Below the pieces are notes generated by a model. It did not search any database, was not told the origin of the DNA, and worked only from the letters and a program-made list of their open reading frames with translations. 64,000 nucleotides of DNA from Nemertoderma westbladi. Lineage: Eukaryota; Xenacoelomorpha; Nemertodermatida; Nemertodermatidae. Below, piece by piece: positions 10,768-21,794 of the stretch (positions are counted from its first letter, which is position 1; each line of letters starts with the position of its first letter). Position numbers and translations under genes: made by a program. The stretch spans positions 62,001 through 126,000 of the forward strand of contig JAUCBJ010002722.1 of assembly GCA_032718475.1 (NCBI GenBank), in the 5' to 3' direction.

Positions 10768-12584
10768 ATCTTAAAATAACCGGCTGACCGGTACAGTAAT
10801 ATTATATAATTAAATATCGGTTGATATAGGTCAGTAGGTAGGTCTGTAGGTTACCAGTACCAGCTGAGAGGCCAGTGTGGAATTGCTTCACTAAAGTTGG
10901 TAGATATATCGGGTAGGCCTACCGGTACCGTACAGAATGATTCCGCGGCGCAGCAGTGCATATTATTACACCGTGTAGCGTATATTATCACACGGGGTAA
11001 TGTGCAATTTTTGGTACTAACACTTCAATGTTGTTAAACTCGCAGGTTACAAGAGTGGCGGCATCAACCCTTATTAAAACTGTCATGTAACCTAACTAAG
11101 TCATAATCTAACCCAACTCTGACCAACTAACCCTAACCAAAATAACAAACGAAATATCCCACAATGTAAGTAGTAACCTACACACTGGAAGCTGGCTGGC
11201 AGGCAGTCAAGTTACAGTATAAATACTAGTGGTAGCTGAAACCTAAAGTTAAACCTTTAGTACCTAAAATTGCACTGTTACCTCATGTGGTGCAGCGTAC
11301 CTACCACTCTACCAGTACTTCATTACACAACTGAGAATGGTATATCAGTATATGGTAACTTTTTGGTAAATTATAATAAAATAAATATGGTAAATTTGAA
11401 TACATAATACATTACAATAATTTAATACATTACTGCATTATGGGGCATTAGCCTAATCTAATAGTACCAGCTGCCAGCAGACCAGTAGTCAATAATAGTC
11501 ATAATAGTCAGTAGTTACATTTTGTTTTTGTTGGCCTACACTATACTATACTACTTTTGTAGGCCTGTACAACCTGTACCAGTATGAGCGTAGGCCTAGA
11601 TTACCCTAAAAACAGTCCTTTGGTCCCAGTTGGATAGGCTGGCCTGCAGATATTAAGTAGCTTTTCTAACTAATTGTCAGTGTACCGGTATAGACTGGAC
11701 CTAATACAGTGTACAGTGTATAATAAAAAGGCTAGGCTTGAATGTTGTAAGAGTCGACTTACTCTACATACACAACACAATCATGTCATACTGTATGTCA
11801 TACCAGTACAATATTACATTGGTCATCATTCCTCATTTACATCCAAGAGGGTCGAAAGAAATTTAATAGTAACGCACGGAACTGATAATATGTAAGTATG
11901 TAACGCACGGAACTGACAATATGTAACGCATGGAATAACTTTGACGTCCAAATTCGGTACAAAGAAACCCGAAAATGATAACACAAACAAATAGGGATGG
12001 ATCAAAATGCTCAAAACCCGAACTTTTAAAAGTTTGAAGTCACTAATCCAATTGGAAGAATCAAAAAAACAAAACTTTTGTACAAAAAAAGTAACGCACG
12101 GAAAGTAACGCACAGAATCGCACAGGGGGTGCTAGAACTCCTATTTCTAACGGGATACACAAGGAATGGATAGTGCAGATCGATTCCTTACCACTCAAAA
12201 CATGGGGTTTCAAAAAAACCGCACACAAAAAGGATGATTAATGAGCATTTTAATGGAAGTTAATTTTGAAGTTAATTTTTGTGGCATGTTGCACAACACA
12301 TTTTTAAAGTTTATCAAATTTATAGAAGGATCCAATAACGTTAGTTTAAACGCAACAAAATATGTGATTAAATATATGCTTTACACAATAGCACAAAAAA
12401 AATCGGAAAATTGAAACATTTTTTTGAAGTGAAAAATGTTACACCTTTTCAATAATGCCCAAAATTGTTTATTAAATTATATAAAATATATTCATTCATT
12501 TTTTACATTAAATACTATATATATTTGTGTTGTGTAATTAAATATGGAAGATCCCACGTTCAAAGATGACACCATAGCCTCTCC
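10768..12584. other. No gene; dispersed repeats
   Basis: AT-rich DNA rich in AGGCCTA and ACCGGTA words. 11126-11175 (GACCAACTAACCCTAACC then AACAAAC) recurs at 21384-21435 as a dispersed repeat. Around 11874-12120 the word GTAACGCACGGAA occurs several times. No coding frame with recognisable motifs. Confidence 0.5.
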
Positions 12585-13860
12585 ATAAGAAAGGAGACCT
12601 CGGTGTACCAACAAACTATCGTGGGATCTGTCTGCATGTGGTAGCTACTAAAATATACAATAAAATGATTCTATATAGGATTAGGCCTCACATAGAGAAA
12701 CTACTGCATAAGAGCCAAAACGGATTTCGATCAAGTAGATCAACAATAGCTCAGATACTTGCACTATGGAGACTGATTGAAGGAATTAAGTCGAAGAATC
12801 TCCCCGCAGTCATGACTTTTGTGGACTTCAAATGAAATCCTAAGAGCTTATGGAATACCAGAAGTAATTGTTGCTGGCATTGGATTGTCATATTGTGACA
12901 CAGAAGCGCAGGTACTCTTACCAGATGGTGAAACTGAGTTTTTCTCAATCCTGGCTGGGGTACTGCAAGGTGATACATTAGCACCATTACTATTTGTAAT
13001 TGTGCTGGATTACGCAATGAGGACAGCCACAAAGGGTGAAGACCTGGGATTCACACTTCAAGAACGCATAAGTAGTAGATATCCGGCAACTACAGTCACA
13101 GACACCGACTTTGCGGATGACATCGCCCTGCTCTCTAATACGCTAGCAGATGCACAGCTTCTTCTAAATAAAGTGTAGAGGGCTGCTAAGGAGGTTGGAT
13201 TGCATATATAAATGCTAACAAGACCAAATTCATTACTTTTAATGTTAATGGAAACTTGACATCCATTGATAATAATCAACTAAGGAAGGTCGACGACTTC
13301 CAGTACCTTGGATCATGGATAGAGATTAGCAAAAAGTCATAGAAGTTAGGAAAGCAAAGGTATGGGTGGTTCTATCAAAAATGGATACCATCTGGAAATT
13401 AGATCTCTTCAGGCACCTGAAGACGAACTTCCTTCGAGCCACAGTGGAAAGTGTACTTTTATACGGGGGTGAGACCTGGACAATGACAAAATCACTTGAA
13501 CACTGCATTGATGGTTGCTACACAAGACAATTAAGGGCAGCCCTGAACATCAGCTGGAGACAACACATGACAAATGACGAGCGTTATGATACTATACCAC
13601 CTGTATCAACCATCGTGTACGCATATTAAGATTCATTGGGCACTGTTGGAGAAGTAAAGACGAGGTCATACCTGATCTACTTTCCTGGCAACCAACACAT
13701 AGAAAGCGTACCTGTTGACTACCGTCTATAACATATATAGACCAGTTTGAAAGGGATACTGAACTTGAGAGAAATGAAATTGCGACAACTATGGAGAATC
13801 GGGAAGCCTGGATGGATCTTATTTCCACTGTCAAAGTTTGCTCGACCTAGTATTAGTAGT
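12585..13860 (+). pseudogene. RTE-like LINE RT remnant (copy 1)
   Basis: Frames in order: NYRGICLHVVATKIYNKM (RT fingers), QNGFRSSRST, then a deletion in the FVDFxKAFD motif, GVLQGDTLAPLLFVIVLDY (palm), DTDFADDIALLS (catalytic FADD), and after more breaks FQYLGSW and LLYGGETW (thumb). The tail has TAGTATTAGTAG at about 13848, matching the TAG/AGT tail of the second copy at 35213. Several frameshifts and stops show that it is dead. A related 3' end also lies at 25500. Confidence 0.85.
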
Positions 13861-16117
13861 TCCCATGTAAAACCAAACTAAACATCGGGTGCACAGTATA
13901 TACAAAAAATAAAATTTAAATATTACTCTAAAGAAACCAGATTAAAAATTGCGGAACCAGGTCAGGCCTCAATATTTTTGTATGAAAAAACTTCCCCTGA
14001 CGTTCTAAAACAAGTGAATTAGGATGTCTCTATGTTCAGTATCTCGCAGTTAGTTTGTTGATGGCCACCAACTGCGCAATCTATTATACATTCTATGTAT
14101 AATAGGTTCAGATATAGACATAATTAGTTTTTTATAACACCATCGATTGCTCTGAACTGTATGCGTCATGCCTATGTAACTACTAGATACTTTATTTTTC
14201 TTTACTTTACTTTACGTTACAATGTAAAATTATACTTGTGCTTTATAATTTACCCGGTATATTTATTTATAATCTCATATATATATATATGTATATATAT
14301 ATGTACATATATACATATATATCTGCTTACCTATGGATTTTTTAATCTGGATTAAAGAATAATTATTATGTCTTACATTCTTTTATACTTAGCAAATAAC
14401 GACTATGGTGGGGTTTCTGCAAGCAAGCTCTCACTGCTGTAAAAGAGAGAGAAGAAATTGGAAAATTGGATTAAAAGAGAGCAGAAATTGGAAAATTGGA
14501 TCATCTTGGTCGGGTCTACTACCAAGGGAATAACAATCCTCCATGAAGGTCCAAAAGCCGAGGGGCTATTAACCACTTGTCTATTGGAAGCATTATCAAG
14601 GCGATTACGATCCACTCCAGTTTAAATGGTGGGGACAATGGTCTGGTTGTGTGATCCAGGTGCATTCGCTTACATTATATCTTGTAATGACCTGTCCATT
14701 CTCGGTGAGGGGCGCCATTGTGACAATATGGGGCCCAACCATGATACACTCACTGGTCCAGATGGTCATGTATTAGAGTCGTTCGGGGTGGATATGATAG
14801 TGTATACTGCCTGTTGTCCATGTTCTAGAACATGCCTGTTGCTATAAAGGAACTTCAGGGAATCTGCTGTCGGATTGTACCAGTCGAGGATATGTAGTCG
14901 ACCCTAGAGGTAGTGACATAAATAAGAACGGTTGGTTTGACTTACAATGTGTATTTGTTCTGATATTCTCTAGTCTCGATAACTACTACCTCACCAATAG
15001 TGTCATTGTAAGTACGTTGCGAATAACGTATACACCAATAATACCAATAAGATAATGTACTATAGAAAGTGTAGAAAGAGGCGACATTGAATGTAGAATT
15101 ACACTCAAGAATGAAATCCTACTCTGAAATAGTACCAATAACCACTAAACATCTGGCTGCTCTAATATTAACACTTCAACCAAGGCCCTTGTATGTGCCC
15201 TGCAAATCCCAGGTACTCATTCTGGCTGTGTGTATTCCCAAACAATATTGTCCCCTTTGTTCTGTACAACAATGATTACTAAATGCACATTATACCATCC
15301 TACTGTATTACAATCACTTCATATAATTATTGCATCTTTTGGCTTCACTAACATGCAGTGTTTAATGGATTTGGTCATTTACATTGCTTCCTCACATTTT
15401 GTTTGTTCATTACTTTAACACACTTAATCATACCGGACTATAACTCTGTCAGTAGTCAATATTACATTGTTATTACCCATCCTAATTATTTCCTTTATTG
15501 GTTTGGTATTATTCACTCACAGGTGGGGAAAATCCAACATTTGGTACACCACTAAATTATAGAACTTAGTTGGATAGCCTGGTGCCCTTCGCAAAGGCGA
15601 AGCGCACTCTGACCACATACCTTGGGGTCGAATGAGGTTCTTAAAAACGTAATGGGTTTTATCAGTGCTGTTGACGGGCACAATATCCGGATTGATGGTG
15701 TGATGCAGGGTATAACTAACGTACAGTATCGTTGAGAACAGTATGGCATGTGATGTGTTGATCCCGATGCTCACAGGATCAAGTTGGCTCATTTGATCCA
15801 AAATGGTTTTATACACAATTTCAATGTTATAAGATTATTATACCTCGTCATGAGCTGTGTGAAAAACCTCCGGTCTGGCACAGACAAACGTAATGTACGC
15901 GAGGTTACCTTCAAATGAAGGACATTCAAATGTTCTGGTTTCATATCCCCATTTTCTGCTCCCTGTCTCAATTCGCTCTTTATCTGCTTATTTCCGGACG
16001 ATAATTGATCACTTTTGCAATTCACTGTTGTAAACAGTTCCGCGAGAATGAGATGGCACAATTAATTAAGTACGACTGACTAAATATTTACGAAAGGGCT
16101 TAGTCTGGAATAATATT
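13861..16117. other. No firm gene; weak minus-strand coding-like stretch
   Basis: 14400-14520 holds two copies of GAGCAGAAATTGGAAAATTGG-like sequence. On the minus strand 16061-15550 has two frames that would join with one shift near 15830 and contain SVPDRRFFTQLMTRYNN, TILDQMSQLDPVSIG and MWSECASPLRRAPGYPTKF. The composition looks protein-like, but I recognise no family. It could be a host exon or a retroelement fragment. Confidence 0.3.
14272..14325. repeat. (TA)n / TATG microsatellite
   Basis: Alternating AT steps with TGTA interruptions (about 50 bp). It is surrounded by AT-rich DNA without genes. Confidence 0.85.
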
Positions 16118-16300
16118 ATGGTTTTGTTCAGAAGTGGAAAGAATGAGAAAGCGCATCACCGGGGGGTTGAACCAGCGCTATACGTACGTTTCGGCCTAAC
16201 AGGCCTCGTCAGTAGCGCTAACCAGCTCAGCCACTTGTCCCTGACACTCACATTCACACCTAATCCACTTCTATTGAACGGGCAGTCTAAGTTGCATATA
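16118..16300 (-). mobile_element. tRNA-derived SINE (family 2) carrying a hammerhead ribozyme
   Basis: On the minus strand the A box TGGCTGAGCTGG (16222-16233) and B box GGTTCAACCCC (16163-16173) are near-consensus pol III promoter blocks. Between them, where a tRNA would have its anticodon arm, lies a complete type I hammerhead. The body continues to CTTCTGAACAAAACCA at 16118-16135. Further copies: 16468-16562 (ribozyme damaged) and 41600-41650 (ribozyme lost). The SINE would be transcribed by RNA polymerase III and mobilised by a LINE. Confidence 0.8.
16174..16219 (-). ncRNA. Hammerhead ribozyme, type I, complete
   Basis: Minus-strand order: stem I strand AGCGCTA (16213-16219), core CTGACGA, stem II GGCCT-GTT-AGGCC (5 bp plus triloop), core GAAA, stem III AC-GTAC-GT (2 bp), cleavage triplet GTA, then stem I strand TAGCGCT (16174-16180), which pairs over all 7 bases with the first strand. 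All invariant core bases (CUGANGA, GAAA, NUH) are present, as is the G10.1-C11.1 pair. The short stem III is typical of minimal hammerheads in retrotransposons and retrozymes. Self-cleavage is inferred, not shown. Confidence 0.85.
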
Positions 16301-16467
16301 TTCATCTCTAACAGCGGACCTAACGGCCTCAAGTATGCTAGAGTGAAACAGGAGGGAAGTACAAATAAATAAATATTCAGCTCTAGTATTGCTGCCAGGT
16401 GATATTAATTAAAATAAATTGGACATGAGCTGTTGCAACTGTAATTAAAGGTGTAATACAGCATTGT

Positions 16468-16562
16468 GGTTTTGTTCAGAAGTGGAAAAAATGAGAAAGC
16501 GCGTCACCGGGATTTGAACCAGCGCTATACGTACGTTTCGGCCTAACAGGCCTCATCAATAG
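16468..16562 (-). mobile_element. SINE family 2, damaged second copy
   Basis: Same body and B box (GGTTCAAATC) as the copy 350 bp upstream. It keeps stem II, GAAA, stem III and the 3' stem I strand of the ribozyme, but the core begins TTGATGA instead of CTGATGA and the 5' stem I strand and A box are missing. The ribozyme should be inactive. Confidence 0.8.
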
Positions 16563-18339
16563 TTTGCAGTGTTCACTGTCTCACAGAGTCTCTCAGTGTT
16601 AGTTCGTTAAGTAAGTTCTTTCAAATAAGATGCAGAGGATATTATCTATCACTTAAATGTTAGTGAATAAGTCCGTTTTGTAAATTGATTTACAAAAATA
16701 AAATATAGGTTTTAAATCTAAATTAAGCAAAATAAGTCGACTAAAACCGCAAAGGTCACCTTTTCAGCAACACCGCTTCCATTCATTTTGCCCGGGCGAA
16801 GCTAACCTTGGCAAAAACTCAAATTACTGTACATATAAAAATAGGTCTATCATATAAAATATCTCTGCTCATGAGCAAAAATCTATTAAGTAAGGTTCTA
16901 ATAATTAAGCTAAATGAATTCGTTGGGGTACCATTTACTTATTTTCCGTATATGGTGTAAAATAAATTTTACATGAGTCACATAAAGCAAATTTTATAGT
17001 ATTTATAATAATAAAAAGTAACCAGAAAAATACATGTTTATTTCTAAAACTAAATGCATTTTTCTTCTTAGAAATCCGTTTACGACGCTTCAATGGTGGG
17101 GCTTCTGGATAATCTTTAAAGGTTTTGTAGGTTCGTTATATAAGTATAACCTTTAGAACCATACCATAACACCAATAATAAATTATATTGTATAAGGGGT
17201 GATATACTTTTTTTAATGAGAAAATTAAGCATTCATTTTCTTACTTAGAAAGCCATAGAACGAGGGATCCATACCTGCTATTTAAGTGGTTACATACAGT
17301 ATAATGGTTCTGAAATTCCTTCGGGTCACATTTGACCCAATTCTATTTTTGTGAACGATTCCAAAAGGTACATCGGTAACTTCACTGCGATCACTGAACC
17401 TTTTACCCGGTTTCTGTATCTTTTCACATTCCTGGGAGTAAATCAAAGCACAGTAGCTCGTTATCTTTTATATTCTGATTACAGTTTATTAACAGTGTCC
17501 GAAGTTATAACCCCTGCTTTTCACCGAGACCGACTTAGTCTGACACCATGTAACACCCCTGACCCTTCACCTTAGACCGACCCAAGGACCCTAGCCCCTT
17601 TTATCACTATACAATCTAAGCTCCCCCAAGTCAAAGTCAAAACTACATTACAAACAGATTAGTAACAATGATTCAGTCTGCTGCTATCAGTTCAGATGGT
17701 TTTCTCGGTCTTATTCATTAATCCTCCTAATGGGGCGATAATATGGATTAGGAGTCATATTGGTGAAGTCAACACACATGATGCCACACAGCAATAACGA
17801 TACAGTGCAGGTACGTTACATTGCTTTAGTATACTGAATTTAACGCATCACTATAATTTGTTAAGTAAACACAATCGTCTATTTTTTGTTTATACATTAG
17901 CGTCAACTTATGAACTCGAACACCAACAATAATTTTCCATCAGCTAGCCAATGAAAAACCAATGTTTGTTAATCGGTGATGATTGGTTTGCTAAGAGAAG
18001 TAAAGTTTATAATAAATAAAATATGAAGTATATAAGGCGTCACTATAATTTTATTCAACACATTTTAACTAAATACTTTAACTTCCCTTAAAATATAGAA
18101 TTGTCTTTGCTTATAGTTGGAGAGAAGCTAGAGAGAAGCCTAGACTTGAGAAAATATACTTTGCATTATTGAAACAGCTCAATTTAATATTGTAAGTATT
18201 TGGCCACAATATCTTAAGTGTTACTCCACTCCTAATTTTTGAAATAATTTTTTGGGTTTCCTCTCTCACTTGAAAGTACAATAAATTCATTGGAATGAAA
18301 GAAAATTAAATGAAAGTTTATAGTCATAGTAAAAAGTAA
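16563..18339. other. No gene seen
   Basis: AT-rich, low-complexity DNA. Open frames are short and carry no recognised motif. Confidence 0.5.
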
Positions 18340-18500
18340 AAATGTAAATTTTCTTCGGCCGCTAGGCCAGGGATTACGCACAAAGTCTTACGACTTATTT
18401 CCAGTGCGGTCCCCCCAGAACTTTACTCCACAGAGGAAACTCTAGTACTCATTTAGCTACCAATTAAGGATGCAAGGCAGAGATGCGCCCTGACTAATTC
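18340..18500 (-). mobile_element. SINE family 1, 5'-truncated copy
   Basis: Matches the body and tail of the SINE at 1961-2258 (TTCTTCGGCC, AGGCCAGGGATTACGC, AGTGCGGTCCCCCCAGAAC, ATGCAAGGCAGAGATGCGCC). It stops before the tRNA-like head, as expected of an incomplete reverse transcription product. Confidence 0.85.
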
Positions 18501-19754
18501 AGCAAATTAACCTAATATAATAACCTCGGCCTGCGGCCTCGGTAATTATACAGGTTAATTTGCTTCTGGAACGGCATCAGTGATTATTCAGTTTTATTCG
18601 CTTCAGGTTATTATTTCCGTATATTAACTCTAGAACAATGCAATATTGTATGTTTAATATATGCCTAATACATATGTTTCTTATTTATTTTTGAAAAGAA
18701 ATTTACGTGCTTTGGTTACTGGGGAAACATAGTTCTGAAATAAGACGTTGGGTGATCTAATTCAGTAATTGATATTTTGATTGCAAGATGGTTATTTTGA
18801 TATTTATATTATATTTTTAAATTAGGCCTTATATTTTGATATTATTTGTTATTTTGATTCAAGTTGATTTATAATCTATTATTGATATGTCTGTTCGGTG
18901 AGCGTAACTTAAGCTGTTACTAACGTAGATAGCGGACCCGTTTATTGTTCGTTGTCATTTAGTGTTTTGGTTACAAAAGCCCGACCCTGTAACCTACACC
19001 GTTCCCTCAATGAATACTTTCAAAATTATTTTGACAAATGCGGATATATTTAATAAAATTGGCATTTTGGGACATTTAGTAGGCGCAGAGTATTTATGAA
19101 ATTAATAATAAGGCACCAAACACGAAAATAAATTAAAAATATACAACGAACTTCATTTAAATCCGAAAAAATACATATACATAAAAGATTACATAAGTAA
19201 GAGAAAATTACAAAAGCAACGGAAAGTAACACTTAACAGTTGCAGCGAACAGATTTAATTACAACGATTCCACATTTATTAATGCACTTAAATAAACTGA
19301 ATATAAGTTGCGGTGAATTTATTTTTGGTATTCCCGGGTGGGTATTGTCATATCCAATCTGGTTATTTGATAGCAGACATTCATCCTCATGGTACATTTT
19401 TGAAAAAAAATGTGCCCGTAACTACGTCAGCAATTTTGACATTTTTTGATTTATAAGCCGTAGTAGAGAAGAATGAAAAAATGTGTGTTAGTATTAGGTT
19501 CCAGCTGCTACATATTGGACGCATAGCTCAAAAACAATAAAGGCAAAAGTTTTTATTAACATATAATTGGTGTATTTTATGATTAAAATTAAAGCAATGG
19601 CTTGATAGGATAGCACAATACCAAGTTTCACTCCAAATAAAAAGGCGCATTAAATACCAGCCGTTACATAATCTACTGATAGTGAGTGGTTTCCGTAAAT
19701 TACAAAGATAATGGTAAAATACTTCTGTGAAGAAATCATTGCCATACCTACTTC
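18501..19754. other. No gene seen
   Basis: AT-rich DNA. 18940-19010 shares TTTATTGT, GTTTTGGTTA and CCCTGTAACCT words with the 61180-61680 repeats, so it probably belongs to the same dispersed family. Confidence 0.45.
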
Positions 19755-20305
19755 CTGTAGGAGAGATGCAGCAGCATGATTGGAGAGATGCGTCAGCATG
19801 ATAGGAGAGTTGCAGCAGCATGAATGGAGAGATGAAGCAGCATGATAGGAGAGATGCCGCAGCATGAATGGAGAGATGAAGCAGCATGATAGGAGAGATG
19901 AAGCAGCATGATAGGAGAGATGCAGCAGCATGACAGGAGAGATGCAGCAGCATGATAGGAGAGATGCAGCAGCATGGTAGAAGAGATGCATCAGCATGAT
20001 GGGATAGATGCAGCAGCATGATAGGACAGATGCAGCAGCATGATAGGAGAGATGCAGCAGCATGATAGGAGAGATGCATCAGCATGATGGGATAGATGCA
20101 GCAGCATGATGGGAGAGATGCAGCAGCATGATAGGACAGATGCAGCAGCATGATAGGAGAGATGCAGCAGCATGATGGGAGAGATGCAGCAGCATGATGG
20201 GAGAGATGCAGCAGCATGATAGGAGAGATGCAGCAGCATGATGGGCGAGATGCAGCAGCATGATGGGATAGATGCAGCAGCATGATAGGAGAGATGCAGC
20301 AGCAT
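19755..20305. repeat. 22-bp minisatellite, about 25 copies
   Basis: Unit GAGAGATGCAGCAGCATGAT plus two more bases, with TAGGA/TGGGA/GACAGA variants. As 22 is not a multiple of three, one strand reads through the array in all three frames without stops, giving artificial minus-strand frames of up to 251 codons rich in CCCISPIMLLHLS. I treat these as non-genic. Confidence 0.95.
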
Positions 20306-21595
20306 CAATTTCGGTAATACTCTATCTTGAGAAACAGAACTGAGTACAGTTCTTGGGTATTTTTTAAATTGGTTGGCAGATATTTATGGAATTTGTACTG
20401 TCCGGTTAAGGATGACAAGTTCTCGAATTCAAATTAAGCCTAGGCGATATTATCAGAGATGTAGCGATTTAAGATACATGTGAACGGACTGTCAATCAAT
20501 TTGAACATATTTTAATTGAATCACAATAATATAAATTATTAAAAATGAACCTTCCATAGCTGACCAATCTCGGTCTCACCATTCGCTGATGTAGGATGAT
20601 CAAAAACTGCGTGATGAAGCTATTGCTAAATCTTTACTGAACTCAATCGGCGGCTTCTGATCCTAAATCTATGAGCGGACAAAATATTTGCCAAATAATT
20701 AAAAAATTTTAGACGCAAAGCCCATTTATTCCGGACCTTACTCCGAAGGTATTCCAGGAATACACTGCCAGTTCTTGGCGACCCTTCCGCTATCAAAAGT
20801 ATCAATGTTAGTTTATATTCATTTTATTTCAACTTGATCATTTCATTCAGCCACAGGATATTTTTGAAGTGCTTTGTGTCGTCATGGTCTGATGCTTTGA
20901 AGAGTGGAGTTGAAGGTGGCTGTGGCATCTTGATGGCATTGTGGACTATGTCACACAAAATTATCTATGTGTTCAGTATGGCTGGTACCGTATCTGAATA
21001 TTAAACCATTGTTACATGATAAAAACAACTCATTGATACCAATATAACCTACACCAAGCAGAAGAACATCGGTAATAGGCTGATAATGCTGAAAAAAGTT
21101 GTCATTGACCTGTTATCAGCGATATTTAACACACAGAGTAACATTATGGATTATTTCCCTATTATTTTGCGAAATATTACCCTAACTAATAGTCAACATT
21201 GTTATCAGGAGGTGGTCTGACACTGACTTAGTGGATTGTAGCGGATTATAATTTCTGATATTGCTATTGGGGCTTTCGGGCCAAATTATGCCCGAATTCC
21301 GAGTAAAGATTACTAATTATTCCGACAAAGAGCCTCATGACTTGGGGTTAGCGTTCAATTACTGTTTTAATTATGGTTTATGCCTGACCAACAAACCCTA
21401 ACCTAAAAAACAAACCAATATCCCAGATATTACCTACAAAACATCCCAATCTTGTTAAAAAACAACAAAATAAAATAAAATTCAATGTCTATGGTCTAAA
21501 AATACAAGTGAACAATTTTCCATTTTGTTACAAATTTAACGTGGGTTATGCTGTTGCAACCCTCGCTAGGTATTACTATTTTATATCCGTTATAG
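20306..21595. other. Upstream region of the antistasin-astacin gene; no other gene
   Basis: No coding frame seen. 21384-21435 is the dispersed CCCTAACC/AACAAAC repeat also present at 11126. TTTTATATCC lies about 18 bp before the ATG at 21596 and could be a TATA-like element, but TTATAG directly before that ATG could equally be a splice acceptor, so an upstream non-coding exon is possible. Confidence 0.4.
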
Positions 21596-21794
21596 ATGTT
21601 GCGTGTTACTAGAGTTACGGTTTCACTATTGACTTTATCATCTGTTCTGGTGGCAGTTTCTCCTTGTCGAGAGTTTAATCCAAAACAGTGCTTCAGATCG
21701 TGTAACTATGGATACCGAACTGATGGTCTAGGCTGTGCCACTTGCCATTGTAAAGTTGGCTCATTGTTGCACAAGAGAGATATTAAACTCCCCG
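21596..21794 (+). CDS. Exon 1: signal peptide and antistasin-like module
   Basis: ATG then a hydrophobic stretch (VSLLTLSSVLVAV) ending before PCREF, then C-x7-C-x3-C-x10-C-x2-C-x-C with YGYRTDGLGC, the pattern of antistasin-type serine-protease inhibitor modules. The donor is CCCG|GTAAGA at 21795, phase 1. It could in principle be a separate small inhibitor gene whose next exon I failed to find. Confidence 0.8.

Noticed and set aside
19528-20308. Minus-strand frames up to 251 codons (MLLHLSHHAAAS repeats)
   Set aside because: The 22-bp minisatellite reads open in all three frames of one strand; no gene context.
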